A DNA stretch of 64,000 bases from Petrotoga mobilis SJ95 (lineage in GTDB: Bacteria > Thermotogota > Thermotogae > Petrotogales > Petrotogaceae). This document shows positions 49,451-58,561 of the stretch, piece by piece. Every line of letters begins with the position of its first letter. The stretch's first letter is position 1. The notes under the pieces are model-generated. The model made no database searches. It saw nothing but the letters and a program-made list of their open reading frames with translations, and was not told the origin of the DNA. The DNA lies in assembly GCF_000018605.1 (NCBI RefSeq), contig NC_010003.1:534501-598500 (forward strand), given 5' to 3'. The position numbers and the translations under genes are program-made.

Positions 49451-49669
49451 TTTATCCAACCTCCCTAAGTTTTTTTGGATTTTATATTGCCTTTAGAAAC
49501 TCTAAAATTATCTTATTCATATTCGTAAACTGCTAAATTTTTGAGAATCCCAATTTCAAAAATCATAAATTTCTAATTCAATATTTAATACACAAAAAGT
49601 AACGCACAAACATTTATTTAGTTAATATATAATTATGCTAAGTTACATTATTAAATATCCCGAATGGTA

Positions 49670-49698
49670 TTCACAAAATTCCTTTGTAGTGGTATAAT
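49670..49698 (+). promoter_or_regulatory. Promoter of tRNA-Leu
   Basis: TTCACA (49670-49675) and TATAAT (49693-49698) are 17 nt apart, 22 bp before the tRNA. The rest of the 49451-49669 gap is AT-rich, with no gene or clear signal seen. Confidence 0.68.
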
Positions 49699-49720
49699 TT
49701 AAACGAATAGCAGTTAATAA

Positions 49721-49808
49721 GCCGAGGTGGCGGAATTGGTAGACGCGTAAGATTCAGGATCTTATGGGCTTTTAGTCCGTGCGGGTTCAAGTCCCGCCCT
49801 CGGCACCA
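49721..49808 (+). tRNA. tRNA-Leu (CAG)
   Basis: An 88-nt class II tRNA with a long variable arm. The anticodon stem-loop TAAGATTCAGGATCTTA gives anticodon CAG (Leu). The acceptor GCCGAGG/CCTCGGC ends in an encoded CCA. The D loop has GGTAGACGC and the T arm GGGTTCAAGTCCC. Confidence 0.96.
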
Positions 49809-49809
49809 G

Positions 49810-49863
49810 TCACCTTTCCTTAAGAGGCGGAAGCCCGTTTCTTCAGAAAAGGTGATTTTTTAT
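49810..49863 (+). terminator. Terminator after tRNA-Leu
   Basis: TCACCTTT pairs with AAAGGTGA around an inner imperfect GC hairpin, followed by TTTTTTATTTTA. It starts two bases after the tRNA CCA. Confidence 0.78.
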
Positions 49864-49929
49864 TTTATGATTCAATTTTGATATAATTTAAATAATTGTT
49901 GGAAAATCAAAAGGAGGTCCATTGTATTA

Positions 49930-50877
49930 ATGAGAAGCGTTTTTAGAGATTTTACTGATTATTTTTTTGAAGTATTGACTTATCCAAAAGAAAAATGGAA
50001 TTTATTTTGGCAAGACTACAAGAGAACTTTAGATTTTATAAATCTTTATCAAGAAAAAAAAGGTATCAAAGATGATGAAATTGTTGAAAAGTTTAAAAAA
50101 ATTGGAAGAAGGGAACTTGACAGGGCTTTTTGGTACAAGCAAGAAATCATAAAAGATTTAAAAGCTGATATCATCAAGGACCTGACAAAATCCTCTGAAA
50201 AGTTTCAAGTTGACAGGGGAGATTATGCGGTTTATTTAACTGTGTTCACAGGTGATAGCCCTTACGAATTTTTAGAATCATTCATAGGAACCATAATTGG
50301 TATAGATATACTTTATTTTTATTTCAACAGGGATAAGATCGACCCAAAAACCCTAATAGAAGAAGCAATAATGAAATTCATTAATTCTACACCACCCAAT
50401 AAGAAAAAAGCTGACTTCTGGATTTTATACGATAAAATTAAAACCCTTATCAGTGACAAAAATTATAACGATAAGCAGAGCATTTTAAAATTAATTTCTC
50501 AATTGTTAGCTGAAAGGATACCTTATTATAATTGGGTGGGTTTTTACCTAGTCGATGAGACAGAAGATAATTCTCTTGTATTAGGACCTTTTGTTGGAGA
50601 GCCAACAGAACATACAAAAATAAAGTTTGGACAAGGTATCTGTGGGCAAGCAGCAAGTACAAAAACGACCTTCGTTGTTGATGATGTTAGCAAAGAGGAT
50701 AACTATCTTTCATGCAGCCCAAAAACACAGTCAGAAATCGTTGTTCCCATATTTGATAAAAATGGCAATATTGTTGGTGAAATAGATATTGATAGTCATG
50801 AAAAAGCCCCTTTTGATCAAGACGATCGATCTTTTTTGGAGGCTATTGCCAAATTACTTTCTGAAAGATTTTGGTAA
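49930..50877 (+). CDS. GAF protein, fRMsr-like, with unusual N-terminal domain
   Basis: A 315-residue protein. Residues from about 185 to 315 form a GAF domain of the free-methionine-(R)-sulfoxide reductase type: NWVGFYLV, LGPFVGEP, FGQGICGQAAS (Cys238) and SCSPKTQSEIVVP (Cys262, aligned with the catalytic Cys of fRMsr). The third family Cys is replaced by EHTKI. Family members are about 150-180 residues, so the 180-residue N-terminal region, helical and charged, is an extra domain I do not recognise. ATG 49930 follows AAGGAGG at 11 nt. The Nudix gene is 20 bp downstream. Confidence 0.82.
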   Translation: MRSVFRDFTDYFFEVLTYPKEKWNLFWQDYKRTLDFINLYQEKKGIKDDEIVEKFKKIGRRELDRAFWYKQEIIKDLKADIIKDLTKSSEKFQVDRGDYAVYLTVFTGDSPYEFLESFIGTIIGIDILYFYFNRDKIDPKTLIEEAIMKFINSTPPNKKKADFWILYDKIKTLISDKNYNDKQSILKLISQLLAERIPYYNWVGFYLVDETEDNSLVLGPFVGEPTEHTKIKFGQGICGQAASTKTTFVVDDVSKEDNYLSCSPKTQSEIVVPIFDKNGNIVGEIDIDSHEKAPFDQDDRSFLEAIAKLLSERFW

Positions 50878-50897
50878 ATAATAAATAAGGTGATTCT

Positions 50898-51506
50898 GTG
50901 AATATAGATAAAATTAAACAAATTTTTAAAGATTATTCTCCAAAACCTATAGGAGTAGAAAATTGTTTTTCAGTGTTGATTTCTTTGATACAAAAAGACA
51001 ACTCTTTACATCTTTTATACGAATTGAGATCAAAGACTTTAGAGAGACAACCTGGTGAAGTTTCTTTTCCAGGAGGAGAAATTGAGGCAAATGAAACACC
51101 AAAAAATGCAGCAATTAGAGAAAGTTGTGAAGAATTGAATTTGCAACCGAATAACATAGAAATATTGGGAGCAGCGGATTATCTCCTTACTCCCTTCAAT
51201 TATTTAATATATTCGTATGTTGGCTTTTTGAATATAAACGTTAACACAATAAAACCTAATGAAGAAGTGGAAGAGGTATTTACGATACCGTTAGACTATT
51301 TCTTATCTCATGAACCTTTAGTGCATAACACTTATCTTACAAACGAAATAGATGAAGGATTCCCTTATGATCTTATACCTAACGGAAAAGATTACAACTG
51401 GAGAGTTGGCAAATATCCTGTTTATTTCTATGTTTACGAAGATAGAATTATTTGGGGCATCACTGCCAGATTGACCTATGAATTTATTAAAAAATTGAGA
51501 TGCTGA
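50898..51506 (+). CDS. Nudix hydrolase, CoA pyrophosphatase type
   Basis: A 202-residue Nudix protein. The Nudix box runs from Gly60 to Glu79 (GEIEANETPKNAAIRESCEE). Just before it, LRSKTLERQPGEVSFPGG fits the extra motif of coenzyme A pyrophosphatases (NudL/YeaB type), which split CoA to 3',5'-ADP and phosphopantetheine. The GTG start at 50898 follows AAGGTGATT. It converges with the glycerate kinase gene with a 4-bp gap and no clear terminator. Confidence 0.88.
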   Translation: MNIDKIKQIFKDYSPKPIGVENCFSVLISLIQKDNSLHLLYELRSKTLERQPGEVSFPGGEIEANETPKNAAIRESCEELNLQPNNIEILGAADYLLTPFNYLIYSYVGFLNINVNTIKPNEEVEEVFTIPLDYFLSHEPLVHNTYLTNEIDEGFPYDLIPNGKDYNWRVGKYPVYFYVYEDRIIWGITARLTYEFIKKLRC

Positions 51507-51510
51507 AGAT

Positions 51511-52758
51511 TCAATCACACAGTATAAAAGTTAAATCATTTACATTTGTACCGGTAGGTCCCGTTATAACTAACCCGCCAATACTTTGGAGAGCATTATA
51601 TGAGTCGTTGTCAATCAATACCTTTTCAACATCTATTCCTTTTTCTTGTAATCTGTTAACCGTTTCTCCGTCAACTATTCCCCCGGATGCATCCGTCGGG
51701 CCATCTGTTCCATCTGTTCCTACCGAAGCGATCAAAACTTCTTGATATTCTTTAATACCTCGAGCTGCAGATAAAACCAATTCTTGATTCCTTCCTCCTT
51801 TACCCTTTCCTCTAACATGAACAACCGTTTCTCCTCCTAAAATTATTGCACAAGGAGTTTTTAAAGGCCTTTCTCTTTCTTTTTCCTCTCTAACTATGGC
51901 AGCTAAAAATGAGCCGGCTTCTTTTGCTTCACAATCAAGCGTGGTTGTTAAAATTATAGTATTATATCCCAAATGTTGAGCAATCTTAGCAGCACTTTCA
52001 CAAACCTTAGTTACACTACCAATAATCCTTGTTTCAACGTTATTTAGATGTTTTGGAGTCTCATTTTTTAGAGCCTGTAAGATCTTTTCTGAAAGTTGTA
52101 AGTCATACTTTTTTATTATTTTTTCCACATCTTTGATGGTGGTAGAGTCAGGGTATGCAGGACCAGATGCTATGCTATCCAATCTGTCCCCTAACACATC
52201 AGATAAAACAAGAGAATATATTTTTGCAGGTTCAACTAATTTTGCAAAATTTCCTCCCTTAACTCGAGATAGATGTTTCCTAACTGTATTTATTTCCACT
52301 ATATTTGCTCCAGATTTTAACAACATATCTGTGACATTTTTTATGTCTTCTAAAGTAACACCCTCAACGGGAAGCTCAAAAAGGGCTGAACCTCCTCCTG
52401 AAACAAGAAATAATACAACATCATCTTCACGTAAATTTTCTACCAATTCTATAGCTTTCTTTGTAGATTTTATGGTATTTTCATCCGGAATCGGATGACC
52501 TGCTTCATATATTTGAAGACCACCTATATCACCTTGAGAATGGCCATATTTTGTTATAACTATTCCATCTTTTACCTTATTCTTTAAAAATTCTTTTGCT
52601 GCTTTGGCCATTCTCCAGGCAGCTTTACCTATAGAAACTATGTGAATATTATCATCTAAACTCAAATTCTCAAGTTCTTGTTGAATAGCTTTTTCAGGTA
52701 AAACAGAATCTATTGAACTTTTTATTATTCTAAAGGCATCTTCACGTAAATTTTTCAA
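51511..52758 (-). CDS. Glycerate kinase (MOFRL type)
   Basis: A 415-residue glycerate kinase of the GckA/TtuD class that makes 2-phosphoglycerate from D-glycerate. It carries VSIGKAAWRMAKAA (conserved Lys45), SGGGSALFELP (about 120-130), the KGGRNQE segment and the C-terminal SVGTDGTDGPTDASGGIVD motif of the MOFRL domain. It follows the GntP permease gene by 12 bp. This pairing suggests uptake and phosphorylation of glycerate or a related sugar acid. Confidence 0.94.
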   Translation of the reverse strand: MKNLREDAFRIIKSSIDSVLPEKAIQQELENLSLDDNIHIVSIGKAAWRMAKAAKEFLKNKVKDGIVITKYGHSQGDIGGLQIYEAGHPIPDENTIKSTKKAIELVENLREDDVVLFLVSGGGSALFELPVEGVTLEDIKNVTDMLLKSGANIVEINTVRKHLSRVKGGNFAKLVEPAKIYSLVLSDVLGDRLDSIASGPAYPDSTTIKDVEKIIKKYDLQLSEKILQALKNETPKHLNNVETRIIGSVTKVCESAAKIAQHLGYNTIILTTTLDCEAKEAGSFLAAIVREEKERERPLKTPCAIILGGETVVHVRGKGKGGRNQELVLSAARGIKEYQEVLIASVGTDGTDGPTDASGGIVDGETVNRLQEKGIDVEKVLIDNDSYNALQSIGGLVITGPTGTNVNDLTFILCD

Positions 52759-52770
52759 ACAATCAACTCC

Positions 52771-54114
52771 TTACAAAATCATTAAACTTATAATCCATAT
52801 AACGATTGCTGCCGTGACTCCTTCTATTAATGTCCCCAGCGTTTGAAGCCTATAAGCTTGATTAACACTCATTCTAGAAAATTGTGAAACAACCCAGAAA
52901 TAACTATCGTTGGCATGAGATACTACCATGGAACCAGCTCCAATGGCAACAACAGACAATGCTATTGCAGCAGGTGTGGTCAAACCTAGAGAGCCCATCA
53001 ATGGTGCCATTAACGATGCAGTAGTTATTATGGCAACAGTTGAAGATCCTTGGGCCGATTTAATCGCTGCAGCTACGATAAAAGGCAGCCAGATACCTAA
53101 ATTAGCTGTTGCTAAACCTTCGCCTAATACATTTGCAATTCCTGAATTTTGAAGGACTCTTCCAAATGCACCCCCAGCTCCTGTTATCAAAATAATAGAT
53201 GCCGCATTCAACAATCCTTCACCTACCCAACCACTTGAAGAAAGCATCTTTTTATCTAATTTTTTAGGTAAAGTAAATGCTATTAAGACGCCTATTAAAA
53301 GAGCGATTACCGGATTACCAACAAAACCAAAAAAGTTTCTAATAGCTCCGTCTCCAAAAGGTCTGGTTGGGAAATCAGAAATTGATTTTAAAAGTATCAA
53401 TATGATAGGAACAACTATCGGCATGAAAGAATTAAAAGTTGAAGGGGCTTTCTTGGTTCTTTCCTCGATCTCGGCATCACTTAATTCGGGTTCTGGTTCA
53501 ATATATATTCTTTTGCCCATTATATTGGCGTATAGTACACCTATGAGCATAGCGGGAACAGAAACTATCAACCCAATCAATATAACCATCCCCAAATCTG
53601 CACCTAAGATACCAGCAGCAGCTATAGGTCCTGGGGTAGGAGGAACCATCGTATGGGTGGCATATAATCCAAGACTCAGGGCAAGACCGGTTGCTGCAAG
53701 GGAGAACTTTGCCCTCTTCGTAACAGCCCTGTTTAATGGAGAAAGAATTACATATCCAGAGTCACAAAAAACAGGGATGGAAACTATATAACCTATTATA
53801 GCCATAGCCAACGGAACTCTTTTTTCTCCAGTTAATTTTAAAGTAGCTTCTGCCATCTTAAATGCGCCACCAGACTTTTCAAGGAAAGTACCGATTATCG
53901 TACCAGCAGCGATCACTATTCCGATACTTCCAAGCGTTCCTCCAAAACCACCGGTAATTGAATCGACTATTTCTGTCAAACCCATTCCAGAAAAAATACC
54001 GAACAAAATCGCAGTGAAAAGCAAAACTAAGAAAGGGTGTAGCGTTAACCTTGCAGTTGCAAAAATTATAAAAATAACAGATAAAACCAATAAAAAGATC
54101 AACCATATACCCAT
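52771..54114 (-). CDS. GntP-family sugar-acid:H+ symporter
   Basis: A 447-residue integral membrane protein with about 12-14 hydrophobic segments and typical GntP motifs such as DSGYVILSPL, AGGAFGRVLQNSG and VVSHANDSYFWVVSQFS. The family carries gluconate and related acids. Adjacent to glycerate kinase, glycerate is the likely cargo. It starts 24 bp after the diguanylate cyclase gene. Confidence 0.93.
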   Translation of the reverse strand: MGIWLIFLLVLSVIFIIFATARLTLHPFLVLLFTAILFGIFSGMGLTEIVDSITGGFGGTLGSIGIVIAAGTIIGTFLEKSGGAFKMAEATLKLTGEKRVPLAMAIIGYIVSIPVFCDSGYVILSPLNRAVTKRAKFSLAATGLALSLGLYATHTMVPPTPGPIAAAGILGADLGMVILIGLIVSVPAMLIGVLYANIMGKRIYIEPEPELSDAEIEERTKKAPSTFNSFMPIVVPIILILLKSISDFPTRPFGDGAIRNFFGFVGNPVIALLIGVLIAFTLPKKLDKKMLSSSGWVGEGLLNAASIILITGAGGAFGRVLQNSGIANVLGEGLATANLGIWLPFIVAAAIKSAQGSSTVAIITTASLMAPLMGSLGLTTPAAIALSVVAIGAGSMVVSHANDSYFWVVSQFSRMSVNQAYRLQTLGTLIEGVTAAIVIWIISLMIL

Positions 54115-54137
54115 TAGTAATACCCCCTTAATATTAA

Positions 54138-55247
54138 TTAATGTATTTCTTTTTGCAAATACATTTTTTTATCGGCTATTTCAATGGCTTTCTCAATATC
54201 AGGAGCTTCTTGAGGAACAAGACAGTAACCAACACTGATAGAAGATATTATCAAGATATCGTTGATTGTTATTGGGGTTTTAACAGTTGATTTGATCCTT
54301 TGTATTATTATGTCAATACTATTGTTCTCTCTTATTTCATTTATTATTATAACAAATTCGTCTCCTCCGTACCTAAAGATTAAATCATCAGATTTAATAG
54401 AATTTTGAATTCTCTTTGTAAGGAGTTTTAAAGCTTGATCCCCTACGGTGTGACCAAAATTATCGTTAATCTGTTTAAAATTGTCAAAGTCCAAAAAAAT
54501 AACGGCCTTTTTTGAACTATCAGATTTATGTTGAGAAATATATTTTTCAAGGGCTTTCCTATTGTACACCTGAGTTAAGATATCTAAATCTGAACTTAGA
54601 AACAGTTCATTCAAAGAAAAAATCGTTTTTAAAATCCTATCTATATCTTCTAGAAAATAATTTATCAATTCTTTTTCAAATTTGGATACTTTTACTTCCT
54701 TAAACCAATCCACATTCAAAACACCTATTATCTCATTTTTTACCATAATCGGCATGCCCAGCCAAGACTTAGACAAGCTATGTTTTTGATTCCAAAGAGT
54801 ATTATTTTTAGTATCTTTTATAAAAAGTATTTTTTTTGTATTGAATACCCTTTTTATATGTTCTCCGCTAATCTGTATTTCTTTGGCTACTTCTTCTAAG
54901 GGAAGAAAGTCTAAATTCTTTGACCAAAATAAAAATCTCCATTCGTCATTATTGGGAGTCAATAAAAAACTCCAAGAATCGGCTTTTAAAAAGAGAGGTA
55001 ACTTTTCTATAATAGATTTAAGTGCATAATCCTTTTCGACCTCATTTTCTAAACAAGTAATAGCCGTTTCAAAAAGAGAACCTTTAAATCTATGTCTTAT
55101 AACCTTTTTCGGACTGGGAGGAGCGAAAGCAGGTGGTTTATCTTTTTCATTAGCGATTCTTCTAACATAGATTGCAGTTTTTATCCCTATATAAAAAACA
55201 TAGACCAATATTAACAAAATTACAATAGAAATGATTATATATACCAT
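54138..55247 (-). CDS. Diguanylate cyclase with GAF domain
   Basis: A 369-residue membrane-anchored protein: one N-terminal TM segment (about 3-25), a GAF-like domain (about 55-200) and a GGDEF domain (about 218-369) with intact RYGGDEFVI at 292-300 and the DFDNFKQINDNFGHTVGDQ metal segment. It should make cyclic di-GMP. The inhibitory RxxD site is replaced by KSDD, so product inhibition may be reduced. It has an extended -10 promoter upstream. Confidence 0.93.
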   Translation of the reverse strand: MVYIIISIVILLILVYVFYIGIKTAIYVRRIANEKDKPPAFAPPSPKKVIRHRFKGSLFETAITCLENEVEKDYALKSIIEKLPLFLKADSWSFLLTPNNDEWRFLFWSKNLDFLPLEEVAKEIQISGEHIKRVFNTKKILFIKDTKNNTLWNQKHSLSKSWLGMPIMVKNEIIGVLNVDWFKEVKVSKFEKELINYFLEDIDRILKTIFSLNELFLSSDLDILTQVYNRKALEKYISQHKSDSSKKAVIFLDFDNFKQINDNFGHTVGDQALKLLTKRIQNSIKSDDLIFRYGGDEFVIIINEIRENNSIDIIIQRIKSTVKTPITINDILIISSISVGYCLVPQEAPDIEKAIEIADKKMYLQKEIH

Positions 55248-55300
55248 ACTAACTCCTTCAAATATTACAATTATCGTATATTAATCTTTTTTTCCTAAAC

Positions 55301-55309
55301 ATTATATCA
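55301..55309 (-). promoter_or_regulatory. Extended -10 promoter of the diguanylate cyclase gene
   Basis: The minus strand reads TGATATAAT (55309-55301), a perfect extended -10 about 54 bp before the start codon. It overlaps the hairpin at 55306-55339. Confidence 0.55.
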
Positions 55310-55345
55310 CGATTCTAACCCTTTGGATAGAATTGTGATTTTTTT
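55306..55345 (+). terminator. Terminator-like hairpin on the plus strand
   Basis: ATCACGATTCTA (55306-55317) pairs with TAGAATTGTGAT (55328-55339) with one G-T pair, followed by seven T on the plus strand. The neighbouring genes are all on the minus strand, so it is oddly oriented. It could stop antisense transcription or be an operator over the -10 box of the cyclase gene. Confidence 0.45.
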
Positions 55346-56312
55346 ATAACTTTTTATAATCCACCACAGCAAAAGTCCATAATTTGTAGTTTGAGCTTTT
55401 TACCCATTCGGCGCTTATGGGCATCGCAAATTCCGGAGCCAATCGCCCATTTAATATCCAGTATTTTGACTCTTCGTTGTTATATATACCTGGATTTACC
55501 AAAATTTTGAGTTTTAAAGCGCTGTCTACTATATCAACAAAATCTATGGTATCTTCATTCTGAAGGAGATGTTTTATCTCTTCTAAAATTTTTTTAGATG
55601 GTAAGGGTTTAACATTAATTAAAGCAATATTCTTTGAAAGAGGACCGATAATCTTAACGTTTGCAATCTCTCTTTGAACATTGTAAAAATCAAGCACATC
55701 GTGAATCACTTCATTGGCAATAATATCGGCTCTTGAATGATAATCTCTATTAACAGACATTTTTAATAAATGTTTGTACTTACAACCCTCTCTTATACTA
55801 TTCTCCCCAATTTTTGGTATCTTTACATTATAGTATTGCAAAATCTCCCTTATCTCTTCTTTGTTCAAATTTAAAATAGGAGAGTATATCCCATCAAAAA
55901 ACTTAATCCCCGTATTGCCCCATGAATCAGATAAGTTGGCACCTGAAGCAACTATCCCTTTATAAGAAAACTGCTTTACCTTTCCGATTTTCACAATCCT
56001 TGTACATTGATTACAATTTGGGCCATGGTACATTATCCCTTCTTGTTCTTCTTCGCCTCGTGAAAAAAATAATTTTAAACCCAACTGTTTGGATAAGGTT
56101 AAAACAGCTTCTAATCCTTTTGAGTAAGAATAACCACCAAAACAAACATTCACTAAAGTAATCTTACTTTTAGGGAAAATATCTTTTGCAAGTAGGGCTA
56201 CGACGGTACTGTCCATGCCTCCTGAAAAAGCAATATACAAATGTTCATTACCTATTATCTCTTTCATTTCCTTTTTTATGGAATCTATTTTTTCTTCAAT
56301 CGTTGTTGTCAT
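55344..56312 (-). CDS. PP-loop ATPase, LarE/ExsB-like
   Basis: A 322-residue adenine nucleotide alpha hydrolase-type protein. The PP-loop SGGMDST is at about residues 30-36, a CNQC pair is near residue 100, and GANLSDSWGN and REGCKYKHLLKMSVNRDYH follow. The C-terminal half resembles LarE, the sulfur transferase that builds the nickel-pincer cofactor, but larB and larC are not nearby, so function is open. It lies 13 bp after the EAL gene and just before the diguanylate cyclase gene. Confidence 0.75.
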   Translation of the reverse strand: MTTTIEEKIDSIKKEMKEIIGNEHLYIAFSGGMDSTVVALLAKDIFPKSKITLVNVCFGGYSYSKGLEAVLTLSKQLGLKLFFSRGEEEQEGIMYHGPNCNQCTRIVKIGKVKQFSYKGIVASGANLSDSWGNTGIKFFDGIYSPILNLNKEEIREILQYYNVKIPKIGENSIREGCKYKHLLKMSVNRDYHSRADIIANEVIHDVLDFYNVQREIANVKIIGPLSKNIALINVKPLPSKKILEEIKHLLQNEDTIDFVDIVDSALKLKILVNPGIYNNEESKYWILNGRLAPEFAMPISAEWVKSSNYKLWTFAVVDYKKL

Positions 56313-56325
56313 TTCTCTCTCCCTT

Positions 56326-58380
56326 TTATATCCTAATTCTTTCTTTTTTCAAAAAAAGTTTGAACTGATCAAAGGGTAAAGGCTTACTAAAATAATAACC
56401 TTGTACCTCATAGCACCCTTCCTCTTGAAGAAATAATAACTGTTCTTCACTTTCTACACCTTCTGCAATAACTTCAAATCCTAAGCTTTTCGACATTGAA
56501 ATGATACTTGATACTAATCTTTGAGACGTCTCATCATGTAAAATATTATCAATAAAACTTTTATCTATTTTTATCTTATCAATATCCAATTTATTTAAAT
56601 AGGAAAGAGAAGAAAACCCTGTTCCAAAATCATCAAGGGCAATCTTTAATCCAATTTCTTTTAAAGCCTTTATTTTTTTCTGAGCTGAATAAAAATCTTC
56701 AATGAATAGATCTTCCGTAAGCTCAATTCCTAAGTAAGAAGGATTTAAATTATACTTATGCAACATACTTTCAATGTTATATAAAAAATTCTCTCTTTCA
56801 AAAAATGATTTTGAGACATTGAAAAAAATTCTTACGTTTTTATTTAATGATTCGTTTATAACGCCTGAACTCTTTATTGTTTCCTCCAAAACAAACTGAT
56901 CGATCCTATCCATAAGCGCATTCTTTTTAGCAATACCCAAAAATTCATTTGGTGATAAAATAGAACCGTTCTCTTTTTGTAGCCTAATTAATGCTTCAGC
57001 ACCTATAATATTCATCGAATTTGTATCTATTTGGGGTTGAAAATACATCAATAATCCCTTATTTTCCAAAGCCAAATTTATCTCATCTTCCACTTTCTTT
57101 TCAAATCCAAAAATTTTCGATAATTCGGGTGAATAAAAATTGATAGTTTTTTTCTCTGAATCTTTTAAAGCTATTTTCGCCTGATTTATTAAATCTTCTG
57201 GATTGGTTGAATCTACTGGGTAGTTGCTTACACCTATCTTCATTTTTAAAAAAATTCTTTCTCCAAATATTTGAAAAGGTTTTGATAAGTTATTTAAAAG
57301 GTTGGCTGCGAATTTTTCTAACTCATCTACATCTTCAAAACTACCAAGCAAAGCAAACTCGTGTTTAGAGATCACGGAGACAAAGTATTTTTTATCAACA
57401 ATTTCGATAATTTTCTTTGCCACATCTTTTATAACGTGATTCATCGTTTCTAAACCATAAAAATCAATTAATTCGTGTAATTCTTCGATTTCCACTATCA
57501 AAAGAGCAAGTTTATTTTCTTGTGTGTTTTTTTGTAGAATCTCTTCAATCCTTTCCAATAAATTTTTCGAGTTTGGCAAACCTGTTAAAGAATCATGTTT
57601 GAGTACTCTTGTTATTTCTTCTTCTTTTTTAACCCTATTAGTAATATCCGTATTTATAGCCATATACCCTATTACTTCGTTGTTGTATCCTTTAATTTCG
57701 AAGAAATTTGAATAAAGGAATATGACTTCACCGTTCTTTTTTCTATCTATTATTCTACCGCTCCAAAATCCTTTTGATTTAAGTTCTTGCCACATCTGCT
57801 CATAAAAACTTTTATCGTGCATATTTGAAGCCCAAAAGTGAGGGTCCTTCCCGATAACCTCATCAAGAGTATAGCCGGTCATTTTTAAAAATGCTTTGTT
57901 TACCCTCACTACTTTATTGTTTTTATCAGTTATCACTATGGCCTGAGGAGAATTGTCAATTACCTCTTTTGGGAAAAATGTATCAGGACTCATCAAACCA
58001 AAATTCTTCTGGGGATTGCGAACCAAAACGTATAAAACATCTTTTCCGTCCCTTCTTTTTTTCTTTCCTATTAAATCAAAAGTATTAAAACCTTCTCTGT
58101 TGCTTTTCAAAGAAACTTTCAACGTCCACTCGGCTTCGTATTCACTGCTATTAACTTTATCGATAATTTTTTGGACATCTTCTTCTTTTATCAAACCTAA
58201 TAACTCATTTAGATTTTGGGGAAGCTCGTTTTTCCCAATACCGGTGATTTGTTTTAAATTTTCTGAATACAATATCTTACCATTAGACAGATCTATTCGC
58301 ATTACAGCTCCAGTATACATCTCGGAGGCGGATTCATACATATCCAACAGTTCTTCTATTGCCTTTTCATCATTTTCCAC
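56326..58380 (-). CDS. PAS-GGDEF(degenerate)-EAL phosphodiesterase
   Basis: A 684-residue cytoplasmic signalling protein. A PAS-like region spans about 15-130 and a clear PAS with PAC about 144-255. A GGDEF domain follows (about 260-415) in which the signature is SKHEF, so cyclase activity is not expected. An EAL domain runs from about 428 to 680 with EALIR, DDFGTGFSSLSYL, KIDKSFI and EGVESEEQL, and appears competent to degrade cyclic di-GMP. It is upstream of the active diguanylate cyclase on the same strand, so the two may set c-di-GMP levels together. Confidence 0.93.
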   Translation of the reverse strand: MENDEKAIEELLDMYESASEMYTGAVMRIDLSNGKILYSENLKQITGIGKNELPQNLNELLGLIKEEDVQKIIDKVNSSEYEAEWTLKVSLKSNREGFNTFDLIGKKKRRDGKDVLYVLVRNPQKNFGLMSPDTFFPKEVIDNSPQAIVITDKNNKVVRVNKAFLKMTGYTLDEVIGKDPHFWASNMHDKSFYEQMWQELKSKGFWSGRIIDRKKNGEVIFLYSNFFEIKGYNNEVIGYMAINTDITNRVKKEEEITRVLKHDSLTGLPNSKNLLERIEEILQKNTQENKLALLIVEIEELHELIDFYGLETMNHVIKDVAKKIIEIVDKKYFVSVISKHEFALLGSFEDVDELEKFAANLLNNLSKPFQIFGERIFLKMKIGVSNYPVDSTNPEDLINQAKIALKDSEKKTINFYSPELSKIFGFEKKVEDEINLALENKGLLMYFQPQIDTNSMNIIGAEALIRLQKENGSILSPNEFLGIAKKNALMDRIDQFVLEETIKSSGVINESLNKNVRIFFNVSKSFFERENFLYNIESMLHKYNLNPSYLGIELTEDLFIEDFYSAQKKIKALKEIGLKIALDDFGTGFSSLSYLNKLDIDKIKIDKSFIDNILHDETSQRLVSSIISMSKSLGFEVIAEGVESEEQLLFLQEEGCYEVQGYYFSKPLPFDQFKLFLKKERIRI

Positions 58381-58561
58381 TATGACCTCTCCTGTTTAAA
58401 AAGTATTCGCTGTAAATCCTTTATAGTTATATATAATTAAAATCTGTATGATAAAATATACATTGATTATATTATACTCTTTTTAATTATAAATAAAGAT
58501 AAATCAAAATGTTTAAAAATTGTTTCTTTTTTTACAAAAGATACCAAAAGAGGTGATTGTG

